NCBI GenBank assembly: GCA_902826635.1
Contig: CADEFQ010000002.1
Location: 23,309-87,308, forward strand
Length of the DNA: 64,000 bases
Source: an uncultured Pseudomonadota bacterium
Lineage (GTDB): Bacteria > Pseudomonadota > Gammaproteobacteria > Steroidobacterales > Steroidobacteraceae
Direction of reading: 5' to 3'
The position numbers and the translations under genes are program-made. This document shows, in pieces, positions 8,242-16,247 of this stretch; position 1 is the stretch's first letter; every line of letters begins with the position of its first letter. The notes below the pieces were generated by a model that searched no databases, was not told the DNA's origin, and worked only from the letters and a program-made list of their open reading frames with translations.

Positions 8242-9033
8242 ATCAAGCTGCGCGTCGAAGAATGCCAGCGTACGCAGCTCGATGCTGGCGCGCGGCGGCG
8301 CATCGGGCGGCATGCCGGGATCCTCGAAGGCGCCGTGCGGCGAGAAGCGCGCCCGCCCATCTTCGGCGCTGTCGTAGTTCTTGAGGAGCAGCACTTCGTG
8401 CGGCTGCATCGCCGGCGCGTAGTACCAACGATGCGCGGGGTTGTACTTCAGAAGGTAGTACTCGCCCGTGCGATCGGGGTACACGAGATCCGTCGCGACG
8501 AAATCCGCGTCGGCGACCGTCTGCGCGTCCGCGAGCGCAAGCGGTGCATCCAGCAGCGGACCGACGATTGGCCGCCACAGGTTGATGATGGCGTGGCGGT
8601 GACGCATCAGTTCGCCGGGGTCGCCGTGCAGCAGCTCGCGCACCCGCCGCGGGCCGGACGACCGGGTGAAATCGACGTGCGTGTTGTACACGGGCCGGCG
8701 CACCGCGTCGCGGTGACGCCGGCGGATGGTGTGATCGAACACCACCACGCGTGACGCGCCCGTTTCGCGGGTGACGAGTTCCGCGGCTTCGCGGTAGTAC
8801 ACGCGCCGCACCTCCTCGTCGTCGCCGAATTCACGAACCGCGGTCGGCGCGTCGATGGCCCGAAAGCCCTCGCGATCGAGCGACAGCCCGGCCGCGATCG
8901 GCCGCAGGTCCTGGATTGCCACCGCCCGGCTTTCGAAATCGGCGGAATTTTCAGGCTCGCCCGGTGGCGGATCGCAAGCATGGGCACGTGGCTTGCCGAC
9001 CCCGGGTACGACGTAGCGAAGCTGGATATCCAT
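8140..9033 (-). CDS. CmcJ/NvfI-family oxygenase
   Basis: 297 residues. The sequence matches the CmcJ/NvfI/GA4-desaturase group, whose characterised members include non-heme iron, 2-oxoglutarate-type oxygenases of natural product pathways. Key segments are VVVFDHTIRRR, YNTHVDFT (an HxD iron-binding candidate), INLWRPIVGPLLDAPLALAD and a later histidine in RFSPHGAFEDP. The family normally ends just after the SIELRTLAFF motif; the last 30 or so residues here are low-complexity and lie antisense to the S9 peptidase gene. The start at 9033 has a weak ribosome binding site. The substrate is unknown; convergence with the peptidase and receptor cassette suggests shared metabolism. Confidence 0.75.
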   Translation of the reverse strand: MDIQLRYVVPGVGKPRAHACDPPPGEPENSADFESRAVAIQDLRPIAAGLSLDREGFRAIDAPTAVREFGDDEEVRRVYYREAAELVTRETGASRVVVFDHTIRRRHRDAVRRPVYNTHVDFTRSSGPRRVRELLHGDPGELMRHRHAIINLWRPIVGPLLDAPLALADAQTVADADFVATDLVYPDRTGEYYLLKYNPAHRWYYAPAMQPHEVLLLKNYDSAEDGRARFSPHGAFEDPGMPPDAPPRASIELRTLAFFDAQLDSRRAKRRNPESRGRLGAEQMTHEKVPLAPQKVG

Positions 9034-9199
9034 GGAGCGAGCATCTGGCGGGGAGCGGCGGGGAACAAACAGAGTACGTTTAAACGCGTACAGCTCTCCT
9101 TAACCGACCACCAAGGGGTGGCCGATAGGGGTATTTACACTTGTTTCGCCACGAAACCGGCGCTCATGATTCGCGAGCTTTTTTCAGGCAGGGTGGACC

Positions 9200-9880
9200 A
9201 TGGAATTCTACGTGACGACTCACGGGGTGCTGCGCTGGTTGCACGTGCTCGCGATGGTCTATTGGCTGGGCGGCGAATGGGGTGTGTTCAACACCTCGCG
9301 CTACGTGACCAACATGAACCTCTCGCTCGACGAACGCCGTCGACACATGGACACGGCCTTTCGCATCGACATCCTCGCGCGCCTCGGCATCATCCTGCTG
9401 CTGCCGCTCGGCCTCCACATGGGCTACGACCTCGGCCTGCAGCCGCTCGGCGGACCGTGGATCACCGGCACCTGGATCTTCTTCGGCGCGTGGCTCTGCC
9501 TGACGCTCGCGGCCTATTTCACCCACCAGAACGATCTCGGCCTGCGCCTGACGCGCATCGACGAAGCGCTGCGCTACGTGCTGATTCCCGCGCTGCTCGT
9601 CCCGGGCGTGATGGGCCTCTTCGGCGAAGGCCCGCTCGGTGCGCGCTGGTACGCCTTCAAGATCACGCTGTACGCACTGTTGCTGATCATCGGCCTCGTG
9701 CTGCGCGTCGTGATGCGCCACTGGGTGACGCTGTTCCGCAGCCTCGACTCCGGCGCGTCACGCTCCGCGGTCGAGGCACAGCTCGGCCGTGAGATTTCCT
9801 TCGCGCGCATCCTCGCCTACTTCTACTGGGCCGGGATCGCGACCGTGGCCTTCTTTGGCGTGGTGAAACCGATCGCCTGA
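9200..9880 (+). CDS. Integral membrane protein of unknown function
   Basis: 226 residues with about six hydrophobic helices. The N-terminus VLRWLHVLAMVYWLGGEWGV resembles the first helix of CopD/DUF2269-type membrane proteins, with a histidine and a WLGG motif, but I cannot assign a family. The remainder alternates membrane spans with short basic and acidic loops (DERRRHMDTAFRIDILARLG; RVVMRHWVTLFRSLDSGAS). It is followed after 38 bases by a universal stress protein gene on the same strand and may share its transcript. The 166 bases upstream hold the palindrome CGTTTAAACG (9077-9086) and an AT-containing stretch before the CAGGGTGG ribosome binding site. Confidence 0.7.
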   Translation: MEFYVTTHGVLRWLHVLAMVYWLGGEWGVFNTSRYVTNMNLSLDERRRHMDTAFRIDILARLGIILLLPLGLHMGYDLGLQPLGGPWITGTWIFFGAWLCLTLAAYFTHQNDLGLRLTRIDEALRYVLIPALLVPGVMGLFGEGPLGARWYAFKITLYALLLIIGLVLRVVMRHWVTLFRSLDSGASRSAVEAQLGREISFARILAYFYWAGIATVAFFGVVKPIA

Positions 9881-9918
9881 CGGCGCGAGGATCCGCAGCG
9901 TGCGTGTACACTGCACGC

Positions 9919-10797
9919 ATGAGCTGGAAAATCCGCAGGATTCTCGTCGCGATCGGTGATCCGTGGCGGGTGCCGCCCGGCCAGCTGCGCAAGGCCGCAG
10001 AGCTGGCGGCCGCCGCCGGCGCGCACCTCGAGCTGTGCCACGTGATCCACCCGAATCGCGCGCAAGCGATCGAGCAGGCGAGCCATCGCATGGAACGCCT
10101 GGCGTCGCTCAAGGTCCTGCGCGACCTCGATGTGCGGACCTGCCTCGCGATCGATTCCCCACCGCACGAGGCGATCACCCGCAGGGCCGAGGTGATACGC
10201 GCCGATCTCGTGATCGCGGCCACCGCGCCACATCGCGCGGGCGCACGCCTGCTGCTGCGTAACACGGACTGGGAGCTGATTCGCCATGCCTCCTGCCCGT
10301 TGCTCCTCGTGAAAGCCCCGGGCCGCTATCGCAAGCGGGCCGTCGTGGCCGCGGTCGACCCTTTCCATTCGCGCGACAAGCCGGCCCGGCTCGACACGCG
10401 TTTGCTGGCGTCGGCCACCAGCCTGGCGCAAATGCTGGGAGGGGCCGCGCACGCGTTCCACGCCTACCTGCCGCTCGTCGCTGCGCTTCCGGGTGCGATG
10501 GGGCAACCGATCGCGCTCACGGTCCCGCCCGATGCCGAGCGCGCGCACGGCGCGAGGATCAAGCGGGCGTTCGACGCGCTCGTCAAGCGCAGCGGTATCG
10601 CACCCGCGCGCCGGCACCTGCGGATGGGTGACGTGCCGACACAATGCGAGGCAGTCGTGCGCCGCACTCAGGCCGGCATCGTGGTGGCGGGCGCGGTGTC
10701 GCGTTCGGCACTGAAGCGCCTGTTCATCGGCAACACCGCCGAGCACCTGCTCGACCGTTTGTCGTGCGACGTCCTGGTCGTCAAGCCGAAGCCATAG
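9919..10797 (+). CDS. Tandem universal stress protein (UspE-like)
   Basis: 292 residues from ATG 9919 (MSWKIRRILVAIG). Two USP domains occupy about 5-140 and 145-290. The C-terminal copy carries the nucleotide-binding-type motif GAVSRSALKRLFIGNTAEHL followed by CDVLVVKP, like UspE. Such proteins bind nucleotides and support survival under stress, including anaerobiosis in several denitrifiers. It lies three bases before the hemolysin-III-like gene and just upstream of the anaerobic regulatory genes, which fits a role in low-oxygen physiology; direct control by FNR is not visible here. Confidence 0.85.
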   Translation: MSWKIRRILVAIGDPWRVPPGQLRKAAELAAAAGAHLELCHVIHPNRAQAIEQASHRMERLASLKVLRDLDVRTCLAIDSPPHEAITRRAEVIRADLVIAATAPHRAGARLLLRNTDWELIRHASCPLLLVKAPGRYRKRAVVAAVDPFHSRDKPARLDTRLLASATSLAQMLGGAAHAFHAYLPLVAALPGAMGQPIALTVPPDAERAHGARIKRAFDALVKRSGIAPARRHLRMGDVPTQCEAVVRRTQAGIVVAGAVSRSALKRLFIGNTAEHLLDRLSCDVLVVKPKP

Positions 10798-10800
10798 CCG

Positions 10801-11466
10801 ATGTCAGGCACTCTTCTCGCAGACGCACCCCACTACCGCACGGCCGCCGAACGCGTTGCGGACAAATGGGTCCACATTGTCGGCATCGCGCTGTCCGCCG
10901 TGGGTGCGATCTACCTTCTCTCGCTCTCACTGCAGGGTGATCGTGCCGGCCGGATCGTCGCGATCGCGATCTACGGCGTCGGCCTGGTCGCCACCTTCGC
11001 CTGCTCGATCGCCTACAATCTCACGCGCACTCCGTCGCGGCAGCGCATCCTGCGCCGCTTCGATCACGCCGCGATCTACCTGATGATCGCGTGCTCCTAC
11101 ACGCCCTTCACGACGCAATGCCTGCAAGGCGCGTGGGCGATCGCGATGACGAGCGCCGTCTGGGCCATTGCGCTCGCCGGCATCGTCGCCAAGCTCGCGT
11201 TTCCCCAGTTGCCGCGCAAATGGTCCGTGGCGGGGTACCTCGCCCTCGGCTGGATCGCGCTCGTCGCGCTCGTGCCCCTCATCGAAAGCGTGCCGCGCGT
11301 CGCGATGTGGCTGATCGCGGCCGGCGGCGTCGTCTATTCGCTCGGCGTGCCCGTGTACGTTGCCAAGCGCCTGCCCTTCCGCCGCGCGATCTGGCATGCC
11401 TTCGTGATTTGCGCCGCGGCGCTGCATTGGGTTGCGGTACTGATCGGCGTCGTCGCCGCAAGCTGA
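10801..11466 (+). CDS. Hemolysin III / PAQR family membrane protein
   Basis: 221 residues and seven predicted membrane helices. Family markers are the N-terminal KWVHIVGIALSAVGAIYL, the FDHAAIYLMIACSYTPF segment and the C-terminal FRRAIWHAFVICAAALHWVA with its histidines. Bacterial HlyIII-like proteins share the PAQR fold; most are not proven haemolysins and several affect membrane lipid homeostasis. The start ATG follows the universal stress protein stop by three bases. The stop codon lies inside the FNR-type box of the next gene. Confidence 0.85.
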   Translation: MSGTLLADAPHYRTAAERVADKWVHIVGIALSAVGAIYLLSLSLQGDRAGRIVAIAIYGVGLVATFACSIAYNLTRTPSRQRILRRFDHAAIYLMIACSYTPFTTQCLQGAWAIAMTSAVWAIALAGIVAKLAFPQLPRKWSVAGYLALGWIALVALVPLIESVPRVAMWLIAAGGVVYSLGVPVYVAKRLPFRRAIWHAFVICAAALHWVAVLIGVVAAS

Positions 11467-11476
11467 TCCAGGTCAA
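11463..11476 (+). promoter_or_regulatory. FNR/ANR-type box upstream of the HemN-like and fnr-like genes
   Basis: CTGATCCAGGTCAA matches TTGAT-N4-ATCAA at 8 of 10 positions and lies 33 bases before ATG 11510. With the standard -41.5 spacing, transcription would begin at or next to the start codon. It overlaps the stop codon of the upstream gene. Since the regulator itself is second in this unit, this would be autoregulation. Confidence 0.45.
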
Positions 11477-11509
11477 TGCCTTGTCCGGCCATAGCGGCCA
11501 GGATGAGGC

Positions 11510-12682
11510 ATGGATGCGCGATTCGACACCGGCGGCGGCTTGTCTCGGGCGCGGCTCTCGGCCGCATTCGACGAAGCGGCCTTCCGTCGCGAAGTCGCGC
11601 GCAGCAACGCTGATCCGATCCCGCGACCGCTTGCGATCTCGCTGCACCTGCCCGATGCGCGCACCACCGAGCGCCGGCGCAGTGGCTACATCGAACGCCT
11701 GATGCGAGAAATAGAGCAGGTCGCGCGTCTCTTCGATCGCGATCGTGATGCACTCGCCCTGCACTACGATGGCGGCGCCGGCGTGCCGCTCGCACTGCGC
11801 GAGATCGAGGCGCTCGTCGGGAGCCTCGATCGTCACTTTCATTTCGGCTCGCACACACGCCGCGCCTTCTCGATCCGGATCGATCCTCACACCGTGAGCG
11901 AAAGCGACCTCACCACCTGCGCGACGCTCGGATTTCTCTGCGCGGACTTCGACGCGGACGACCGGGATCCCTCTGCCGCGCTCCGTACGATCGACGCGGC
12001 GCGACGCGCGGGGCTGAAATCGGTGTGCGTTTCGCAGCCGCTGGGTGATGGCGCCTTGCCGGCCGCGCTGCTCGGTGCACGTCCTGATCGCCTCACCTGC
12101 GTGTGGCCGGAGACGGCCGAGGCAAGCCGCTCCGACGACGGTCTGCAGCGCGTCGCGGACGGACTGGCCGCGGCCGACTACGTGGATATCGGTCTCGATG
12201 CGCGGGCACTGCCCTGGATCGAGCCCGGCGGCGCGCCGGGCATCGGTGGCGTGGCCCGCGAGGGTGCCTGGCGCAGGCCCGAATCGGACATCGACCTGAT
12301 CGGCTTCGGCGCCGGAACGGTCAGCCGCATTCGCGATGCAGTCAGCCAGAACCATCCCGACCTCGAAACCTGGGAAGCGGCGCTCGATGTTGCCGGCCTG
12401 CCCGTGTGGCGCGGCCTCCATCTCGATGCCGACGACCGGATGCGCCTCGACATCATCGGGGACCTGCTGCGCACCGGCGAGATCGCGGTCGATTCGATCG
12501 AACGACGGTACGCCGTCGATTTTCACCAGTATTTCGCACGGGAATTGCAGGCCCTGCAGCGAGTCGCCGGCGTGTTCGCGACCGTGCACCCCCACTGCGT
12601 GCAGGTGACGTCGCAAGGCCGCCTGAGGCTGCGTATCATGGCGGCGTGCTTCGACAAACCGGGCCTACGCCCACCCCCATAG
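11510..12682 (+). CDS. HemN-like protein lacking the radical-SAM cysteine cluster
   Basis: 390 residues. Most of the protein aligns by eye with oxygen-independent coproporphyrinogen III oxidase (HemN): PRPLAISLHLP, YDGGAG near the SAM glycine motif, FSIRIDPHTVS, ADYVDIGLDARALP, LIGFGAGTVSRI, GLPVWRGLHLDADDRMRLDI and the C-terminal VQVTSQGRLRLRIMAACFDK. Where HemN has the CxxxCxxC iron-sulfur motif directly after HIPF, this protein reads HLPDARTTERRRSG with no cysteine. No other frame restores the motif, so this is replacement and not a frameshift. HemN activity is therefore not expected. hemN beside anr/fnr is a common arrangement in denitrifiers; here the next gene starts inside this one (37-base overlap). 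Possible roles are regulation or heme/porphyrin binding; both are inference. Confidence 0.8.
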   Translation: MDARFDTGGGLSRARLSAAFDEAAFRREVARSNADPIPRPLAISLHLPDARTTERRRSGYIERLMREIEQVARLFDRDRDALALHYDGGAGVPLALREIEALVGSLDRHFHFGSHTRRAFSIRIDPHTVSESDLTTCATLGFLCADFDADDRDPSAALRTIDAARRAGLKSVCVSQPLGDGALPAALLGARPDRLTCVWPETAEASRSDDGLQRVADGLAAADYVDIGLDARALPWIEPGGAPGIGGVAREGAWRRPESDIDLIGFGAGTVSRIRDAVSQNHPDLETWEAALDVAGLPVWRGLHLDADDRMRLDIIGDLLRTGEIAVDSIERRYAVDFHQYFARELQALQRVAGVFATVHPHCVQVTSQGRLRLRIMAACFDKPGLRPPP

Positions 12683-13401
12683 CCGACGACGGCGACGCAT
12701 TTCAATTCTGCAGTACCTGCGCGTTTTCGGCCGCCTGCCTCGAGAGCGGCTACGACAAATCGCTGCTGCGTGACCTGCATGTGCTCGTCGAACACATCGG
12801 GCCGTATCGGGAAGAAGAACACATCTTCCGGGAAGGCGATGCGTTCAACGCGATCGCGGCCGTGCGCTCCGGGACCGTCAAGACCTATGTGATCGATGCG
12901 AACGGCCGCGAGCAGGTGCTCGGCTTCTATCTGCCGGGTGAAATGATCGGCCTCAGCGCGATCTCGCAGGCGCGTTACCCGTGCAACGCGGTGGCACTCG
13001 ACCCGGTCGTGCTGTGCCGTTTCTCGTTCCCATCGATGGCGGCGCTCGCGACCCGCATGCCCGGCGTGCAGCAGCAGCTCTTTCGCCTGCTGAGCGAGGA
13101 CATCGGCAAGGCGGCGCTGCTCGCCGGCAACTACACGGCCGACGAGCGCATGGCGGCGTTCCTGATTTCGCTCTCGCGTCGCTACGCGTCGCGCGGATTC
13201 TCGCCCACGCGCCTCGTGCTCACGATGTCGCGCACCGACATCGCCAACTACCTGCGCCTCGCCGCCGAAAGCGTGAGCCGGGTATTTCGCCGTTTCCAGG
13301 ACGAGGGCCTCATTCGCGTCGATCGTCGCGAGATCGAGATATTGGGCCCCGAGCTCGAAGAGCTCGCCCGCAACATCCTGCGCGACCAAGCATACAACTA
13401 A
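12646..13401 (+). CDS. FNR/ANR-family oxygen-sensing transcriptional regulator
   Basis: 251 residues from GTG 12646, matching the FNR length. Four candidate [4Fe-4S] ligands are present: C22, C25 and C31 in FCSTCAFSAAC, and C124 in VVLCRFSF. The cyclic-nucleotide-like beta-roll (about 45-150) includes FREGDAFNAIAAVRSGTVK and PGEMIGL. The recognition helix RLAAESVSRVF has the ExxSR pattern that reads TTGAT half-sites, consistent with the boxes at 370, 11463 and 13432. The cluster is destroyed by oxygen, so the protein would switch genes on under anoxia. The start lies within the HemN-like gene, implying translational coupling. Confidence 0.92.
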   Translation: MLRQTGPTPTPIADDGDAFQFCSTCAFSAACLESGYDKSLLRDLHVLVEHIGPYREEEHIFREGDAFNAIAAVRSGTVKTYVIDANGREQVLGFYLPGEMIGLSAISQARYPCNAVALDPVVLCRFSFPSMAALATRMPGVQQQLFRLLSEDIGKAALLAGNYTADERMAAFLISLSRRYASRGFSPTRLVLTMSRTDIANYLRLAAESVSRVFRRFQDEGLIRVDRREIEILGPELEELARNILRDQAYN

Positions 13402-13431
13402 GTACTTCCCGCAGCGCCGGATGCGTCCTGC

Positions 13432-13445
13432 TTGATCCGGATCAG
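13432..13445 (+). promoter_or_regulatory. FNR/ANR box of the norB-nirK operon
   Basis: TTGATCCGGATCAG matches TTGAT-N4-ATCAA at 9 of 10 positions, the best site in the window. Its centre is 13438.5, predicting a class II start near 13480 and a 20-base leader that includes the GGAGA ribosome binding site before GTG 13501. It lies 30 bases after the stop codon of the FNR-like regulator gene. Confidence 0.75.
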
Positions 13446-13500
13446 GGAGCAAGCCCGGGGCGCAACGCACCATCTCCCGCGTCATAACCGGAGATGTAAC

Positions 13501-15771
13501 GTGAGCGCGAATCGCAAGTTGTGGTGGGGTCTCGGTGCATTGCTGGCGGCGTCGTTTGCCGTCCTTCTCGCCGTGGGTGGCGAGATCCTGCGCGTCATGC
13601 CGCCGATACCGGCACAGGTCGTCACGACCGACGGCAAAGTCGTCTTCATGCGCTCCGACATCGAAAAAGGCCGGCAGGTCTGGCAGTCGATCGGCGGGCA
13701 GCAGCTCGGTTCAATCTGGGGCCACGGCAGTTATGTCGCGCCCGACTGGACCGCTGATTGGGTTCATCGCGAGGCGCTCGCCGCGCTCGACATCGAGGCG
13801 GCACGCGACACGAGCAGGAGCTACGCCGAACTCGATCCGGAAGTACAGGCCGGCCTCGTCGCCCGCCTGCAGCCGCGCTGGCGTGCGAACACGTTCGACG
13901 CCGCCACGGAAACGATCACCGTAACGCCCGAACGGGCAGCCGCGATCGCGACGGTGGCGCAGCACTACACGGCACTTTTCGGCGACGACCCCGCGTTGCA
14001 GCCGCTGCGCGAAGCGTACGCTATGAAGGAAGGCACGGTGCGCGACGCCGGCTATCGCGAAGCGCTCACGGCCTTCGTCTGGTGGTCGGCATGGTCGGCC
14101 ATGACCGAGCGCCCCGGCAAGGACATCACGTACACGAATAACTGGCCGCACGACCCGCTCGTCGGCAACGTTCCGCCGGGCAACCTGTTCATGTGGACCG
14201 TGTTCAGCGTGCTGTTCCTGATCGCGGCGATCGCGCTTCTCGGCTGGCATCACGCAAGCCGGCGCGAAGAGGCACCCCTGACACTGCCGCAGACCGATCC
14301 GCTCGCGGCCATCACGGTCACCCCGTCGATGAAAGCCACGGCCAAGTATTTCTGGCTGGTCATTGCACTCTTCCTGACCCAGATCCTGCTCGGGGCCATC
14401 ACGGCGCACTATCAGGTCGAAGGCCAGGAGGCGTACGGCTTCGCACTGTCCGAGATCCTGCCTTATTCGCTGACCCGCACCTGGCATACGCAGCTGGCGG
14501 TGCTGTGGATCGCCACGGCCTGGCTCGGCATGGGCCTCTACATCGGGCCCGCCATTTCGGGCCACGAGCCGAAGTTCCAGCGACTCGGCGTCAACCTGCT
14601 CTTCGCCTGCCTCATCGTGATCGTGGTCGGCGCGTTCGCCGGCCAGTGGTTCGCGGTGATGCAGAAGCTCGGGCTGGCGAACAATTTCTGGTTCGGCCAC
14701 CAGGGTTGGGAATACGTCGACCTCGGCCGCTTCTGGCAGTGGTTCCTGTTCCTCGGCCTCGGGATCTGGCTCACGCTCGTCGGCAGGGCCCTGCTGCCGG
14801 CGATCCGCAAGGGCGATGAGTCGAAGTCGATCATCACCCTGCTGTTCCTGTCGACGGTGTGCATCGGAATTTTCTACGGCGCCGGCCTGATGTGGGGTGA
14901 GCACACGCACCTGTCGATGGTCGAGTACTGGCGCTGGTGGGTGGTGCACCTGTGGGTGGAAGGGTTCTTCGAAGTGTTCGCCACCGCGGTGATGGCGTTC
15001 CTCTTCACCCGGCTCGGCCTCTTGCGCACGAGCACCGCGACCGTCGCCGTGCTGTTCGCGACGATCGTGTTCCTCGCGGGCGGCGTGCTCGGCACGCTGC
15101 ACCACCTGTACTTCACCGGTACGCCGACCTCGGTGATCGCGCTCGGCGCGAGCTTCTCCGCGCTCGAGGTCGTGCCGCTCGCGTTCATCGGGTTCGAGGC
15201 GTATCACACCTTCAAGCTCGGCAGCGCAACACCCTGGATGAAGCGTTACCATTGGCCGATCATGTTCTTCACGGCCGTGGCGTTCTGGAACCTCGTGGGT
15301 GCCGGCCTGTTCGGCTTCCTGATCAACCCGCCGCTGCCGCTGTACTACATGCAGGGCCTCAACCTCACGCCGCTGCACGGCCACACCGCGCTCTTTGGCG
15401 TGTACGGGTTCCTCGGCATCGGCCTGATGCTGTTCTGCCTGCGGGGCCTGCGGCCGCTGGCGGTGTGGAACGATCGCACTCTGAGGACGTCGTTCTGGGC
15501 GCTCAACATCGGGCTTTCCCTGATGGCGCTGCTCACACTGCTGCCGATCGGCGTGATCCAGTTGAACGCGGCGATCGAACAGGGCTACTGGTACGCCCGC
15601 TCGGCCGACCTGATGCAGCAACCGATCATCCAGTTGCTCGTGTGGATGCGGGTGCCCGGGGATACGATCTTCAGCGTCGGCGCCGTTGCACTCGCGTGGT
15701 TTGTGTTCCGGCTGTGGGTCGCGCCGCGTGTTGTGCACAAGAGCTTGGAGCCAGAGAAGAGCGTTGGTTGA
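13501..15771 (+). CDS. norB: Quinol-dependent nitric oxide reductase (qNOR)
   Basis: 756 residues from GTG 13501, which follows GGAGA by 7 bases; a TTG further upstream lies inside the FNR box. The protein is a single-subunit qNOR: an N-terminal periplasmic extension fused to a 12-helix heme-copper-oxidase-like core. It reduces two NO to N2O with electrons from quinol. Metal ligands are visible: H483, E487 and E491 in HLWVEGFFE, H534/H535 in LHHLYFTGTP, and H626/H628 in LHGHTALFGVYG. These FeB ligands are intact, which argues against nitric oxide dismutase. It heads a compact operon, overlapping the sirB2 start, followed by nirK, nirV and a SCO gene. Confidence 0.95.
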   Translation: MSANRKLWWGLGALLAASFAVLLAVGGEILRVMPPIPAQVVTTDGKVVFMRSDIEKGRQVWQSIGGQQLGSIWGHGSYVAPDWTADWVHREALAALDIEAARDTSRSYAELDPEVQAGLVARLQPRWRANTFDAATETITVTPERAAAIATVAQHYTALFGDDPALQPLREAYAMKEGTVRDAGYREALTAFVWWSAWSAMTERPGKDITYTNNWPHDPLVGNVPPGNLFMWTVFSVLFLIAAIALLGWHHASRREEAPLTLPQTDPLAAITVTPSMKATAKYFWLVIALFLTQILLGAITAHYQVEGQEAYGFALSEILPYSLTRTWHTQLAVLWIATAWLGMGLYIGPAISGHEPKFQRLGVNLLFACLIVIVVGAFAGQWFAVMQKLGLANNFWFGHQGWEYVDLGRFWQWFLFLGLGIWLTLVGRALLPAIRKGDESKSIITLLFLSTVCIGIFYGAGLMWGEHTHLSMVEYWRWWVVHLWVEGFFEVFATAVMAFLFTRLGLLRTSTATVAVLFATIVFLAGGVLGTLHHLYFTGTPTSVIALGASFSALEVVPLAFIGFEAYHTFKLGSATPWMKRYHWPIMFFTAVAFWNLVGAGLFGFLINPPLPLYYMQGLNLTPLHGHTALFGVYGFLGIGLMLFCLRGLRPLAVWNDRTLRTSFWALNIGLSLMALLTLLPIGVIQLNAAIEQGYWYARSADLMQQPIIQLLVWMRVPGDTIFSVGAVALAWFVFRLWVAPRVVHKSLEPEKSVG

Positions 15772-16207
15772 GTTTTATCCCCAGATCAAGTTCGTCCATG
15801 TACTGACCGTGGTGTTGAGCGGCGGGCTCGTGTTCATACGCGGGCTCGCCGCTCACCTCGGGGCCGGCTGGACGATGGCGTGGCCGCTGCGCTGGCTCAG
15901 CTACACGATCGACACCGTGCTCTTCACCGCGGCGCTGATGCTCGTCACGATCCTGCACCAGTATCCGTTCGCCGAGTCCTGGCTCACGGTCAAGGTGCTG
16001 CTGCTCGGTGTCTACATCGTGCTCGGCAGCCTCGCGCTCAAGCGCGGCGCGACGCGGCCGATACGTGTGTTCTGCTGGGTGGCTGCGCTCGCGGTGTATC
16101 TGTTCATCATCAGCGTCGCGCGGACGCACGACCCACTCGGGATCCTGCACGATCCCGCGGCGCTTGATTTGGGTCAGCGCCCGCTGTTCGGCGCGCCGGT
16201 ATTCTGA
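15764..16207 (+). CDS. SirB2 family membrane protein
   Basis: 147 residues from TTG 15764, which overlaps the norB stop by 8 bases. Four predicted membrane helices and the segments IKFVHVLTVVLSGGLVFIRG, YTIDTVLFTAALML and WLTVKVLLLGVYIVLGSLAL mark the SirB2 family. The family has no firm biochemical function, though it is often found near heme-copper enzymes and nitrogen-oxide genes. Its position inside norB-nirK, coupled to norB, suggests an assembly or electron-transfer accessory role; that is inference. An initiator downstream is possible but none has a better ribosome binding site. Confidence 0.8.
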   Translation: MVEFYPQIKFVHVLTVVLSGGLVFIRGLAAHLGAGWTMAWPLRWLSYTIDTVLFTAALMLVTILHQYPFAESWLTVKVLLLGVYIVLGSLALKRGATRPIRVFCWVAALAVYLFIISVARTHDPLGILHDPAALDLGQRPLFGAPVF

Positions 16208-16247
16208 ATTTGGGTCGGCCGGCTGCCGCCCCTGAAAAGGGATGGAA

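Noticed and set aside
11510..12682. The missing HemN cysteines being due to a frameshift
   Set aside because: Translation of the other frames around 11650-11700 gives at most two close cysteines and then a stop; similarity to HemN continues in one frame on both sides.
13711..15738. A long open frame antisense to norB, and similar long antisense frames over TonB receptor, hflX, ilvE, prfC and valS genes
   Set aside because: They mirror the third-position GC bias of the real genes, have no family similarity and show low-complexity Arg/Ala/His composition.
13501..15771. norB as a nitric oxide dismutase
   Set aside because: The FeB ligands H483, H534, H535 and glutamate E487 or E491 are all present, as expected for a true qNOR; dismutases are described as altered at these or the quinol site.
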